A stretch of DNA of 64,000 nt from Asterias rubens (taxonomy: Eukaryota; Echinodermata; Asteroidea; Forcipulatida; Asteriidae), in assembly GCF_902459465.1 (NCBI RefSeq), contig NW_022985734.1:35313-99312 (forward strand), in the 5' to 3' direction. The position numbers were made by a program, and so were the translations under genes. The notes below the pieces were generated by a model. It was not told the origin of the DNA. It saw nothing but the letters and a program-made list of their open reading frames with translations, and did not search any database. Of this stretch, positions 1 to 11,685 are shown piece after piece. Each line of letters starts with the position of its first letter. The first letter of the stretch is position 1.

Positions 1-293
1 AATTAAATATGCAAATATGGGTCACGTGGTTAATTAATTACGATTTTTTGGGGGGTCGGTGTTTTGATGTTTGATCTAGTACAAGTTGATTTCACAGAAC
101 TCTTAACCACCAAACTCTGCGCTTATGATCACCATTTTTCGCTTACTGTGTTTTTAAACATCATCGTGTCATGCATGCACACAGGTTATGTTGGGCTAAC
201 ATTTGAGAAAAAGAAAAGGCAACACTATCGATATAAAGATAAGAATCAAACTTAAATATTACTTGGGGGATAAAAAAATATTGATTTTGGACT

Positions 294-357
294 GAGATTC
301 GAACTCGCTATTCTCAGATGTGTAGTCGCGACTGATGACCACTAGGCTAGAAGGGCA
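294..357 (-). mobile_element. tRNA-derived SINE head or tRNA-like remnant
   Basis: On the minus strand a box A-like TAGCCTAGTGGTC is followed about 35 bases later by a box B-like AGTTCGAATCTC, the spacing of an RNA polymerase III type 2 promoter. No convincing full cloverleaf is present, so a SINE remnant is more likely than a functional tRNA. The right-arm copy is near 47112-47178. Confidence 0.45.
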
Positions 358-517
358 CGATGTAAAAATAATGGGTTTTTACATGTGCGCATCAACAGAG
401 GGGATTATGATCCGGCGAAATAATTCTCGTTTCATGATTTTGCGACCATTGTCACTAAATATGAACTGCTAACGCCTAGTACTATTATTAAGTAGGTTGA
501 AATGTAGTATTAGATGC

Positions 518-560
518 CTCTAGGGTTTTTTGACGACGACGTCGATGTTGTCAAAAACCC
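518..560. repeat. Short hairpin
   Basis: GGGTTTTTTGAC and GTCAAAAACCCC form inverted arms around a GACGACGTCGATGTT loop. It is probably the core of a small foldback element. It is present in both arms. Confidence 0.45.
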
Positions 561-619
561 CTATCTAATTACGCACGTTCGTTTTAACGAAAACCCATGC
601 ACAGAGTAATTGGTCCAGA

Positions 620-1080
620 ACGCGGTGTTTTTTTCTATCATAATTTTCTCGCAACCTCGATGGCCGATTCAGCCAAAACTTTCACTGGCTTGTTATTTTA
701 TGCTTATGATGGGATACACTAAGTGAGAACACTGGTCTCCGACAATTACCAAACGTGTACAGTGCCTTTAAATAATGTTATTGTGCAATTTTATGTAATG
801 AATGTTTGTATCCATCCTGTCATTGCGCTGTCGGATGCACTGGAAAAAAATATCAGCATAACACTTTTGTTAGCAATCTATGGAGAGCGGTTGACTTTAC
901 TTTTTTTTTTTAAATCGATGTCATGAAAAATTGTGTTATTGGATTTCACTATTTTCTCGTGACCCAGATCGATCTCAAACTTCTACAGGTTTGTCAGTTT
1001 ATATTAATATAGTGGATTACATAAAGTGCTTACGCTGTCAGCAACTGTTCGTTAGCAAAAAACAATTAGTGTCCTTTAAT
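620..1080. mobile_element. Two partial copies of the GGCAGTGGACACTATTGG TIR element
   Basis: Bases 620-771 carry the 3' half of a short nonautonomous DNA transposon (family A) that recurs through the window and ends near TTTAAA. Bases 884-1080 look like an older, more diverged half copy. Full copies of ~360 bp start with GGCAGTGGACACTATTGG and end with the inverse. No coding capacity is seen. Confidence 0.6.
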
Positions 1081-1270
1081 TAAGTGAATCGTTATAGACT
1101 GTGTACAAGAGTTGTGTTTTAAAAAAAGTATGGGACGTGTGCACGACTAAGGCTAGCAATCCCTCTCGTCTGGACAACAGCAATGCCATTCTCTACGGTT
1201 TTACCCATGGCCAGGCTGAACAAAACAGACTCATTCAGAAACTCCAAAACCGTGCTGCCCGTCCCTCATA

Positions 1271-1481
1271 TTAGGGACTTTTCGTTTTCAACGACGGATG
1301 GTTCTGCGACGGTAAAGATGACATTTGGCGTCATCTGCGCATGCGTCGGCTTTGAGGACGGTCGTCCTTCAATTTCTGCGACAGTACTTGGGATGAATCT
1401 TCGTTGTGCTGAAAACGACAACGTTTAGCTGAACAACCGTCGCAGAACCATCCGTCGCCGAAAACGAAAAGTCCCTATTAA
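1271..1481. mobile_element. Palindromic TIR element with ~40-bp arms
   Basis: GGGACTTTTCGTTTTC and the following bases through TCTGCGACGG are repeated in inverse at the other end, giving ~40-bp terminal inverted repeats around a ~130-bp core. TA flanks both ends, which suits a Tc1/mariner-type MITE. An 81-codon ORF across it is a by-product. The right-arm copy is about 45994-46200. Confidence 0.65.
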
Positions 1482-2368
1482 ATCATATACCAGCGGCCGA
1501 TTTCACGAAACGCTAGGATCAATCCTATCTCGAGTTAAGACGAGTAACCCGTCCTAACTTAGGATGGGTTCAATGCGTCCTACGTATTTGGATACAGAAC
1601 TGAACCCGTTCTAAGTCCTATTTGCACCGTTGTGGGCGTTGAGGGCGACTGACTCTTTGTCAGTCGCGATTCTGGTGTCCACCGGATGGACGTTTTGGGC
1701 GGAAGGTCCCAAAGTTTTAAAAAGATTTATTCCTCGTGCCCGAATTACCATTGGGAAATCTGGAGTGGACGGCAATGGTAAAACCACTGGGTGGGTGTCG
1801 ATGGCTTAGGACCAAGGTAGTATCTATAGTATATATGCTTTCGGGAGGGAAAGGTAAATTTTCTTATTTTCGACCATTTAGACCCATGTGAGGGAAAATG
1901 TGTTTCACTTGCCGGACACAATGGCGGCCGGTCCTTTTGCCCTTGGGTGCATTTGTATGGGACATAATGGTACCCTTTGTAAAATCGTTGAGAGGTTAAC
2001 AATGGCACGTTTCTTGGTGGTATCAAGTGTCCATGGTGGTCAGTGGATTGCTTGCGGGCCCATGGGTGTCGCATGAGTGGGTACATGAGTGTAAGTGTAA
2101 GTGCCAGCGCGCACACAGACATCCAAGAGTGATTTTATCGGGGTAGAGAGGACCATCGAGGTATGGTGGTGTGTTGAGATAACTTGATGCACCATTGAGG
2201 GTCGTGCTAGTTAGTTTAAAAATTCCGTGCTCGGCGCCAGGTTTTGTTCTTTGCCGTAGAACATTTTTTTTTCTTGTTGAGGTTAAACTGCAGGGCTTTT
2301 GAATTGAGATCCGAAATATTCGGCGCTTCGGATCGGTACCCTAGATAATGGTCCGGAGTTCAGTGCTC
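1482..2368. other. Intergenic, no gene recognised
   Basis: The stretch holds short inverted motifs near 1520-1620 (CCGTCCTAACTTAGGATGGG is an internal palindrome). A 125-codon frame on the minus strand at 1745-2122 is also open in the right arm. That frame has no recognisable domain and biased composition; I do not call it a gene. Confidence 0.5.
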
Positions 2369-4060
2369 CAATGGGGAGAGCCCCCCTTTTATTTGGTTAG
2401 CTTTGCATCCATGTTTTAGATAAACCCGGAAAAGTTTGTAATTTAAATGGGAGTGCCTATCTTTGGTGAGCCTTGCATAAGGCATGGGTAGTGCCCTATA
2501 GTAATGAACATGGTAAGTGCGTGTTTTCTGGTAGTGCCCCTTTTGTTTAGCTTTACATCGGGGAGTGCCCTTAACTAATGAACCCGAAACAATGGCCGTT
2601 TGAAATGGGGAGTGCCCATCTTTGGTTAGCTTTCCTTCGGGGAGTGCACCAAGTATAATTAACCCGGAAAAATCGGGTGTAAATATGGGGAGTGCCCATC
2701 TTTGTTTGCTTTATGCATGTATCGGGAAGTGCCCCAAGTATAAACCCAGAAAATGGGTGTTTTAAACGGAGAGTGCCCATCGTTGGTTAGCTTTACATCG
2801 GGGAGTGCCCCAAAGTAACGAACCCGAAAGAAAAGAAAAATGGGGGGTGCCCATCTCTGGTTAGCTTTAGATCCCCAAAATGGGTGTTTTAATGGGGAGT
2901 GCCCATCTTTGGTTTAGCTTTCCTTCGGGGAGCGCCCCAAGTATTATAATGAACCCGAAAAAATTGGGTGTTTTAAATGGGGAGTGTAGTGTTCACGTGA
3001 TCACACTCGGTTATGCAAATGAGTTGACCTCGTGTAAGGTCACACGGAGGCAGAGTGGAAAACTGAGGAACAGAGAATAAAGCACATGTTGATGCAGAAA
3101 TTGAATTCGTATATTATTGCTTTTAATAGTGTTGATGATTGAATTCGTTAGTCTATTAAGAAATTACAGGGAGTGCCTATTTTTGTTTAGTTTTATGTTC
3201 TGAAATGCCCCAAGTATGAACCCGGAAAATGGGTGTTTTAAATGGGGAGTGCCCATCTTCTTCGGGGAGTGCCCCAAGTATTGAACCCGGAAAATTGTGG
3301 GTTTTAAATGGGGAGTGCCCATCTTCGGTTAGCTTTCCTTTTGGGAGTGCCCCAAGGATTGAACCCGGAAAATTGGGTGTTTAAGATGGGAAGTGCCCAT
3401 CCTTGGTTAGTTTTCCTTCGGGGAGTGCCCCAAGTAATGAACCCGACAAAATCGGTTATGTAATGGGGAGTACCCATCTTTGGTTAGTTTTATATCCGGA
3501 AGTGCCCCAAGTATACACCCGGAAAATGGGTGTTTTAAATGGGGAGTTCCCATCTTTAGTTAGCTCCTTCGGGGAGTGCCCCGAGTATTGAACCCGGAAA
3601 ATCGGGTGTTTTTAATGGGGAGTGTCCATCTTTGTTTAGCTTTCTTTCGGGGAGTGCCCCAGTAATGAACCCATAAAAATTGGTGTTTTAATTGGGGACG
3701 GAATGGCCCATCTTCTTGTTTAGCTTTTCATCGGGGAGAGCCCCAAGTAATAAACCCGGAAAAAAAAAAAAAATAAAAAAAAAATGGGTGTTTGAAATGG
3801 AGAGTGACCATCTTTGGTTTTTCATCGGGGAGTGATCCCATTAATAATACTCAAAAAAAAAAAAAAAAAACGCTTTGGATGGCGAGTGCCCCACTTGGGT
3901 AGGCCTTGCGTAATGAGGGAGTGCCCTGAGTAATGAGCCCTGAAAATGGGTGTTTCTAAACGGGGAGTGCCCCTCTCTTTTGGTCTTGGCCGGCACTGGG
4001 GCGTCCCCCTTGCTTGGGCCTTGGAAGTTAGGGAAAAGCGGGGAGTGCCCCCTTAGGTTT
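2369..4060. repeat. Diverged minisatellite, ~80-bp units
   Basis: About twenty units alternate GGGGAGTGCCCATCTTTGG, a TTAGCTTTCCTTCGGGGAGT-type segment, GCCCCAAGTA and AACCCGGAAAATGGGTGTTT. Units vary by substitutions and poly-A insertions near 3760 and 3860. An unrelated ~170-bp segment at about 2990-3165 interrupts the array. Apparent ORFs here are by-products of the repeat. Sparser GGGGAGTGCC motifs continue to about 4760. The right arm (43590-45105) lacks about one unit. Confidence 0.9.
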
Positions 4061-4963
4061 AGGCGTATTTTGGTTTAATCGGCCAATGGACGCTGGAAAA
4101 TCTCTACAGGCAAAATGAGGTCTAGTATTTGGAGAGTGCCTCCATCCAGAGATCATGATTTGAAGCTTTAAGACGTACAAAATAAGTTTGTATACATATT
4201 TGTGTAGAGCCAGTAGGGGAGATGGCCTTAGCTTTGATCCACACCGGGTCTTCGTCAGATGTGTAAGCAAACACAAGCAACATAGCAAAAGGAGGGCAAA
4301 GAACTATGGGAAGGCTCCGAAAAAGCGGAAATTATACCCATTCAAAGTTGTTATCTTACAGACATGTGGTGGCTGCGATCCCTTAAGAGTAACATAGTGA
4401 GGACAGAATGATGGTCAATGGAAGGGTGGATTACCGGCCAAAAAGGCTAGCTAGTAGGGGAGCAGGACTTTCGTATCTTATAAAGTTAGAAATAAAAGGA
4501 AAGGCAACGGGGAATGCCACACTTCCGGTTTTGGCGGGCAGCAGGGGAAGGCCCTAGGAAATGGACTTGGAGGTGTGCACTCTGAAAGTTTGGCGCCTCT
4601 GTTGGTTTGGCCTTTGGCCTTAGTTAGCCTTGGTAGGAGGGCGGTATTTATAGGTACGGCTCAGGGGGAGTACCCCCTCAGTTACCCCTTAGTCTGAATG
4701 GCGTTGCGTTTATGCATTGAGTATGGTCTGAGAGTGTTCTAAATGGGGAGTGCCTTTATAGTGGTTTTGGCACCATAATATAGGAAACTGGCCCGGTTAA
4801 TGGGGTTCCTATAAGACTAGAGCTCAATAAAAAAAGCTTCTTAAAGGAGGTTTGGCATATTGTTTGCACTTGTATCACGGTTATTCAATGCAGGCAAAGT
4901 CGGCTCTGAAAGTCCATAAACCTGGCAGGCTTCAGTTGCTTAAGGCTTCCCGAGACCGGTTAA
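4061..4963. other. Repeat-margin sequence, no gene recognised
   Basis: Scattered GGGGAGTGCC motifs near 4520, 4670 and 4745 suggest decayed minisatellite. ORFs of 69-86 codons occur on both strands in both arms, but none shows a domain or splice signals I trust. Confidence 0.45.
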
Positions 4964-6230
4964 GGATCGTAACGTAGCTTATGTTATGGCTCTACGATCG
5001 TAACGTAGCTTATGTTATGGCTCTCCTTCGTAAGTACGTCTCCGAGTTCGCACCTCTATCACCCGAGGACATCAAAGAGAAGCAGTTGTATGTGCCGAGA
5101 GACAGTGATGTCTGTTTCCGTTGCCGAAAAAGGGGTAAAATTTTTATCGAGACTGCAAGGAAATACTCTAAGTTTTCCCGAGCCGGTTTGGCATGGTGGA
5201 CTTTTAGTCAACGTACGTCGGGGGAAGGGAGCCCTCGGGTGATATTTGGGTTTTCTATGTGCATGCTCTAAAGTGGGGAATCATTAGATTTTCAGGTTTG
5301 TTCGAGAAATGCCTCGCCCCCTACTTACTCACAAAAAAAAAGTTGCACGTAGAACACTGAGTCGTTTTGTAGTATTGTGGTTTAGTGTGTCAAATAAAAC
5401 AATTTGAGCGGTTGGCAGTTGTGAGATGTATTCATTATTTATTGTCCGAGTTTTGTTTCCTTTTTATAAACTTTATAGAACGGTCATTGGCCGTTGGAAA
5501 TGTTTTATAAGCTGTGCTTTGAACGGTTTCTCTCTTGATTAAACCTCGGAGTATAGGCGGTTCTTGAAGATATTTGGAACCCATGTGTGGGAGCGCTCAT
5601 CTTGCTACCCCTTTGACTATGTTGCAGCTCAGGCTGCAAGGCGGCGCAGAGGTTCGTGTTTCTGGGTAGATATATCATGAGTTGTTGCAGGGCCCCCCGA
5701 TGGATCAGAGCCAAGTCCTGCTAAAGTTCTTTCAGGTGTTTGCCGGCCTAATTTTCAAGCCCTGCGGTTTCGAGACCCAGATTTATTTGTAGCTGGAAGG
5801 TCTGCACGATCATCCCAAGCGTGGAATGACATATTGACTGAGTGCCCTCACGCCGGCCAGCAGATAGGGCGATGGTTGCGTCAGGGCGTAGACTTGTTTG
5901 AGTTTTCCCAACCCTTTAGAGGGAAATACCGGGGTAGAACCTTTGACTCGGCTATCCTTCCACCCATGTACTTTTCTAACGCCCCTATTTGCAAGGAATT
6001 CACCCCTTTCATTATTGAGACAATTTCGAAGCGCCTTGTAGAGGGTTCAGTGGAGCTTTTGGGGCGGTAAAAAGCACAAACCGCCGAGGTGTGTCAATGC
6101 GCTCACCATCGAACCTCTCCAAAACAGACTAGTTTTGTCGATGAAGGGGCCAAACATCTGCTGTAAGGATACACCTTTCAAATTAGTTCCATTGGGGAAT
6201 ACTGTGTAGCCTTGATCAAGGCTGTGTAAT
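4964..6230 (+). pseudogene. Retroelement remnant, probably DIRS-like reverse transcriptase
   Basis: A 31-bp direct duplication (4964 and 4995) precedes an open frame with RKYVSEFAPLSPEDIK and CFRCRKRGKIF. About 600 bases on, a second frame has FEFSQPFRGKYRGRTFDSAI. In the right arm that frame runs on through PPRCVNALTIEP, RLVLSMKGPNIW and KDTPFKL. The last block resembles the start of the reverse transcriptase domain in DIRS-type retroelements. In this arm one extra G in a G run near 6062 breaks the frame. The element is incomplete and eroded. Family assignment is inference from motif layout. Confidence 0.5.
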
Positions 6231-6705
6231 AAAGCTAAAACCATAGAGCACCTCAGCCGCCCGAATGTCCCCCGACTGACTCTAACAGAATAGCACACCA
6301 TACTCTCACTCTCACCCACACACCCACACAGCGCCTGTAATGTACATCCACGCAGCCCCGCACTCTGAAAGATGCACAACAGCGCCCTCATTAGGCTCGA
6401 AAATACACAACTGCGCTATAATGCGAAGCCGTGTTGTCAATTTATTTTATACGATAACTCACAAGAAACCATTAGAGGATTATTTCAATAATTATGGGAA
6501 AAGAAGCCCGAACTCCGTACAAATAATTAATAACTATTAATATTGCCGTACTACATATTACCCCAAAAGGGAAATAATTAAAGGCCGAATCCTACTACAC
6601 AATTGACCCAATTAGAGGATTATTTAAAAAAGGGAAAGAAAGCCCGAATTCCGTACAATTATTGCTCAAGCAGCTCTATGAAATTGGCCCCCGAGGGGGA
6701 GAAGG

Positions 6706-6990
6706 CAATTGTCAAAGACCAATGGTGTATCTCAACATAGGCCTATGCACAAAATAACAAACCTGTGAAAAACATTGAGCTCAATTGGTCGTTGTGCGAT
6801 AAATAATAATGGAAGAAAAAACATCCTTATCGCACTATGTGTGCTTTCATGCTTGATTTCGGACTTCAAAATCTAATTCTGAGGTCTCGCAAATTCAAAT
6901 ATTTTAGTGGAAAATTACTTCTTTCTCGAAAGACAAGTTACTTCTGAGGGAGCCGTTTCTCACATACCAATAGTGTCCAGTGCAAATCAC
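6706..6990. mobile_element. Family A TIR element, shortened copy
   Basis: It contains the family's landmarks: CAATTGTCAAAGACCA, AACAAACCTGTGAAAAA, GAGGGAGCCGTTTCTCAC and CCAATAGTGTCCAGTGC. It is intergenic between the retroelement remnant and PDF. The right-arm copy is about 40625-40905. Confidence 0.65.
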
Positions 6991-7257
6991 AATGGAGTCA
7001 AGGCCAGAATACCACAGTTTCTCACACAATATTTGACGTAATTTTCCCTGCATCTTTAAACGACCTTATTAAATAATGAGAAGAATAAGTCACAATATGT
7101 ACAGTGATGAACTAGAAGCATTCTCAAGTAGCCTTCCGTTTTATTCATTCTTTTATGTATGTAATAACAGAAGGCTAATATAGAAAGTCAAACTAAAAAT
7201 AGAGGGCGGTATTGCGTGAAACGAGCCTCGAATTGTGACATCAGATGTTCAGGCTAC

Positions 7258-7500
7258 GATAATTATTCGCTCGGCCCCAGCGGCCAGTCTATCCAGGACC
7301 ACTGGGATGGGCTAATCGCTTGCACAGATTCTTGTTCAGGAAGTATGTCATGCGTACAGTGCATATAAATATGGTGCAGTGTGAGTGTGATTCATGATGG
7401 GACTGCGCATTATCAAACCAATGACAGTGCATGATACGTTTGCCCATCCCAGCGCCTTTGGTTAAAGCAATGTGCTGGGGACGAGCGATCGATAATTATC
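7258..7500. mobile_element. Foldback element with GATAATTAT ends
   Basis: GATAATTATTCGCTCGGC and CCCCAGC at the left end are mirrored by GCTGGGG and GAGCGATCGATAATTATC at the right end. Inner arms CACTGGGATGGGC and GCCCATCCCAGCG also pair, so most of the 243 bp could fold on itself. It lies just downstream of the PDF polyadenylation signal. The right-arm copy is about 40110-40352. Confidence 0.65.
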
Positions 7501-7680
7501 ACAAACTGACTTGCTTATGCATATAAACTGCCCAGAGTTGGCGCCCTTGTCGAAGCACAAACGGAGTCAGTCCAGAATAGCACCATTTCTCAGAGTCTTT
7601 GATTTAATCTGCACAGCATCTTTAATACAAGACTTGCAGTCCAGAGGCGTTAATATCTCTCGAAACATCAACATTTCTAA

Positions 7681-7686
7681 TTTATT
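7681..7686 (-). promoter_or_regulatory. PDF polyadenylation signal
   Basis: AATAAA on the minus strand, about 41 bases after the PDF stop codon. It is conserved in the right arm at 39926-39931. Confidence 0.7.
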
Positions 7687-7726
7687 ATTATCTTTTCATA
7701 AAAATCGAAACAGAAAAGTATTATGA

Positions 7727-9837
7727 TCATTTTATATTCCACTTTGGCCATTCCTTGTCCAGGAAAGTAAGAGGGTCCATCGTGTCAATAAAGAGTTTTC
7801 CGCGTAGATGGTCTACTTCGTGTTGGATGATTCTAGCGGCATAGCCAGTAGTTCGCCACGAAACCTCTTCCCCTTTCTCATTCAAACCTGGATAACAAAA
7901 CAATAACAAGAACATAATAAATGAGCAGGCCTCTATGCTTCGTTTTTGAAAGGCTTGTCTCCTTGTTATGGGAAAATTGTAAATTTCTGAGTTCAAGAGC
8001 ACTTCAAGGGCACCAAGGCAATGACCATAGGGCACTGGGGCAATCACCTCCGTTGCCTCCATGAAGTATTAGGCCTGAATGGGTATGTCAGGGGTGAGAG
8101 TAAAATGCTGGGAAAATAGTCTGAAACTTGGATCTGGATCATTGGAGGTTCTTTGAAACGATGAGAATTTTCAAATTTTGCTAACTTAAGGAGTTACAGA
8201 AAACGAGAAAACAGCATCCCAGTGCTGGAGATGTAGATCAAAGAGCAGAAATTGCAAGTGAAAGAACGCTTTGTACATGTACACAACACCATGTACAGGT
8301 GAAACATTCAAATACGAGCAATTTTTAAAAGATAACAATTAGAAACAGTCGCCCAAAATTATGAACAATTATTTTGTAAAGCATTTGAAAGATTAAACAG
8401 AGAAATATAGTGGCAATGATGCATCAACAGAAACAGGTGTAATTTCGATCCATTAATCGTCGTCTGCTCAGAGCTATACGTATAAGGTCATCAATGGCAA
8501 TTTCCTATACGAAATTATCAAAAGGTCCTTAATGAAAAATGCATACAAATGTACCAACGAACCAAAATAGTCAACATAAAAATAAAAACATTTGGTTTCT
8601 TTAGAATGGTTCTTTTTGCTTAACAAATACTTTGACGACCATTCTTGATCAATAAACCCATATTAACAGGAGCTCCAAAATATCCAGACAAGTTGCACTA
8701 AGGATCTTAAATAGTTCTGAGCAGCCGCAATATTACAACCCAAACCAATCACATTCTAAACAGTTGAACAAACCTGTTATTTGAACACCATAGGCCCGAG
8801 GTACACAAGCATCATATCCGCAAAGGCTCATACAGCCTTCTAAAAAGGTCACGACACGTGGGTCAACGACCTTGACTTTCGGATTGATGAACACCTTCAG
8901 AGGGAAGACTTTACATTCTTGTGCTTTTAGAACCTACAAAGAGTTGAACAAAAAAAAACTTAGTTAAAATATTTTGTTTTGAAAAGACTAGAGCAAAGAT
9001 CGTTAATTTGGAAGGCTAAATAATCTCAGTCAAACTGAGAAGCTGAGCCGAATTGCGAAGGACTTGGCTACAATGTGGTCGAAGGGGCCTTTTGACAGCT
9101 TGTCGCATCGACCATAATAGACCACAGACAGAGAACCAACGCTCTCCTCTCCCATGCCTTCCCCACTGAGCTATTTATGGGCATTTTCGAATCCACGGTT
9201 TCAGCTTTTGATTCGGCTTCATGCTCTATCCTTTCGTCTGAAGTCCTGAGCACATTTGTAAAGCAGGCACAATATTGTCAAAACAACCGCAGGACCAAGC
9301 TGAATCTTGAGCTGAAGCTGTGGTTTCGAAAAGGTCCCATAACATTTCCAAAAAGTATTATCTCACCTCCTCGTCAAACCACTTCAAGTGTCTCTTCGTT
9401 AATTCCATAACGATGATTTGTTTGGCGACGCCCACCTGGGGCGCGGCACAACCGACAGCTCTAACCTTCCTCATCTGTTTCACCATCGTCCTAATAACGT
9501 TCTGTATCTCTGCTGATTTGATCTGCCGAGGGTCGACGGGTGAACTTTGACCCCGGAGTATCGGGTCACCAACTTGGCAGATGTGATCATAGGGTGGGAC
9601 CTTCATCTTGGGTCTTCTCAAGAGACTACGAATCTGCCGAAGAATTTGTTTGCCGAGTGTTTCCTCAATAATCACTCTGCTTGCAAATGTTCTCCTTTGC
9701 TCAGAAACGTTTAGTTCAATAGGCTTTTGAAGCCTTCTTGTCTCCTGGGCACATATTGGTCTAAGATACTGAGCACTTCTTGTGTTCAATGATGGACATA
9801 CATTTAACAATGCACTGATTCTAACACAAACAGCCAT
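7727..9837 (-). CDS. PDF: Peptide deformylase, mitochondrial (left-arm copy)
   Basis: The product removes the formyl group from N-formylmethionine of nascent proteins, expected in mitochondria. Coding exons, in transcript order, are 9837-9367, 8933-8774 and 7887-7727, all with GT-AG borders, giving 263 residues (human PDF is about 243). Motif I is GCAAPQVG (129-136, Q134), motif II EGCMS (189-193, metal ligand C191) and motif III HEVDH (233-237, ligands H233 and H237, catalytic E234). The first ~50 residues are rich in Arg and Ser and poor in acid, like a mitochondrial presequence. The ATG at 9837 is chosen because two in-frame stops follow the upstream acceptor. A non-coding first exon is likely. 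PDF is divergent from KDSR. Confidence 0.93.
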
Positions 9838-9946
9838 AGTTGGTAAGAAAGAGCACACATCCAAGGGCAAGGCCTTATCTAATTCAATTAGAGTTTAATC
9901 TTGAAGTTTGAAGGTTGAGTATTGCCATCACATTCATCAGATCATG

Positions 9947-11088
9947 CTGGATAAAAAAAAGAGTCAATAAACTTTGTCATGATGTCACTGTCAGGTATGA
10001 TGTACAGATAAATAGAGATTCACAGTTTAAAGTCATTTAGCCTTTGAGAAAGACTCTGCTAGAGTCGAAACATCAGGCCATTAAATATTTTCTGCATCAG
10101 TATCAAGAGAGGGCGCTGTTGAACCCACACAACCCACACAAAGGTTAAGTCGTGCATGACAACATACACTGCATAGCAAACTGCCCCATCCTATTCCCCA
10201 CAACGCATTGCGGTTCTGAATCGCGATAAACCTTATTGAAATTCTACTCTACCTCTAGCCTAGGTAGGCTACATTACATACCAGCTAGTTATAAAAACCC
10301 TGAGAAAGCATGGAGGTAGTTCTACTTCCCTTTATCCATGCTTTATCATATCTCATATCTGCCATGATCAATGTTGATCGTGCTTCTGATTTGTGGTGTG
10401 GGTCTGTCCTTGCTCTATGGTCCTACCAGACGTACCTTACAGTCCAGACATGTCGATGACAGCATACACTGCATAGCAAACTGCCCCATCTTATTACCCA
10501 CAACGCATTGCGGTTCTGAATCGCGATAAACCTTATTGAAATTCTACTCCTAGCCTTAGAGGTACGCTACATGCATGGAGGTAGTTCTACTGTACTACGT
10601 ACTCTAGTACTACTTCCCTATCATACTCATTATCTGCCATGTGAACCATGGTGATCGTGCTTCATATTTGTGGTGTTGGCCCTACAGACGAACCCTACAG
10701 ACATGATGACAGTAGAGTAGTTGCGCGTCTGCGATAACGAGACCCTCCTCCCTGCCCCGAGAGCCCGGGGATTACGAAACTCTGTGCACAAAACGGAGCG
10801 AAATTTTGTTAACCACGTACAATTTCGACACATGTTGACAGACTAGTCACCAGATTTTCCCTTTTATACCACTTTCAATAATCATGACACAAATTCTACG
10901 CGCACAAACTTGATCGTGAATGTCTAACGAATCCATTCATAACACTCATAACGCCATTGAGGAAACATTTTGTAAAAAAGGGACAAACACTTACCACAGA
11001 CCGGAGTGAACGATAAACTTCCCAAGTTTGGATTGTGAACCTTGTCGGCAGAGGGCGGATGCTTCGGATAGAAGAACACTTGAGGGCG
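9947..11088. other. PDF 5' untranslated exon and first intron
   Basis: On the minus strand a strong acceptor (TTTTTTTTATCCAG) ends at 9947, and a consensus donor (CTGTG, then GTAAGT) ends a candidate untranslated exon at about 11062-10995. The intron holds a ~300-bp tandem duplication (see 10144-10640). A minus-strand frame at 10833-10630 starts MCRNCTWLTKFRSVL and looks like a mitochondrial presequence; in the right arm it stops at 46 codons. I treat it as an unproven alternative exon or upstream ORF. Confidence 0.5.
10144..10640. repeat. Tandem duplication with ~300-bp unit
   Basis: A block containing GCATAGCAAACTGCCCCATC, CGCATTGCGGTTCTGAATCG and CATGGAGGTAGTTCTAC occurs twice, the second copy diverged and shortened. 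The right arm has three copies at 36720-37445, two of them nearly identical, so copy number differs between arms. Confidence 0.8.
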
Positions 11089-11685
11089 CTATTTATAGAG
11101 GCCTGGGCGGGCGTTGTGTGTCCGGTCCTACTACTTTGCCGTCAACTCGCCGACTTGCCGTCAACTCACCGTCAACTCATTTTCGTGCCGTCAACTCATT
11201 AAATTTACATGAAAAATTTATAAATGGGACACGGAAGTGTTAAGTCTGGGCTAAACTACATATTTCTCATGGTTTTCGGTAAAAATTCATTCACAAAAAC
11301 GACTTTGTGTTGATAAAAAAAAAGTACCAATCATTGACATCTTGGGCCAAGACTAATCAATGTGAAAAAGCAAGATGGCGGCCGACGGTTTTGCTGTTTC
11401 GAGATAATTTTTTCACGAGAAAAAAACTCAATTTTTATTCCGAAATATGACCAAAAACTTTCGCGAATTCTCTTTGAGCTGATACTTTACAGTTCTATGT
11501 TTCTTTTGTGGATTTTAAATGTATATTGGAGGAGTTGACGGCGAGTTGACGGCGCAAGTGAGTTGACGGCGAGTTGACGGCAAGTTGACGGCAAGTAGTA
11601 GGACCCGATGTGTCTGCTGTGTGTCAGAGGAGAGAAACGCAACGTTTTCAATTTAGTTTCTGTTGCTAACTTCAAGTTATTCAAT
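11089..11685. promoter_or_regulatory. Bidirectional KDSR/PDF promoter, interrupted by an insertion
   Basis: TATAAATAG lies at 11097-11089 on the minus strand, about 30 bases upstream of the inferred PDF untranslated exon. KDSR starts at 11686 on the plus strand. Without the insertion at 11123-11608, TATA box and KDSR ATG lie about 100 bases apart, as in the right arm. That spacing implies one shared core promoter. KDSR itself has no clear TATA box. Confidence 0.6.
11123..11608. mobile_element. Arm-specific TIR element in the KDSR/PDF promoter
   Basis: The right arm is continuous across this point, so this is an insertion present in one arm. The ends are near-perfect inverted repeats (CGGTCCTACTACTTTGCC against its inverse GTAGTAGGACCCG). 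Each end is built from tandem GCCGTCAACTC-like subrepeats. TGTGTC flanks both sides and fits a 6-bp target duplication. No transposase is encoded, so it is a nonautonomous element. The superfamily is not clear to me. Confidence 0.88.

Noticed and set aside
1745..2122. 125-codon ORF preserved in both arms
   Set aside because: Preservation is expected between two alleles. No domain, no splice context, low-complexity composition.
2571..3591. Several 62-69-codon ORFs on both strands
   Set aside because: They are translations of the minisatellite unit.
9120..9235. tRNA-like segment in PDF intron 1
   Set aside because: ATAGCTCAGTGGGGAAGG resembles box A, but no box B follows at the right distance.
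9358..9366. PDF reading on into the intron (VR stop) and an upstream TTG start at 9870
   Set aside because: A GT donor follows GAGGAG and the frame continues in two further exons with motifs II and III. TTG is not a credible animal start, and an ATG follows eleven codons later.
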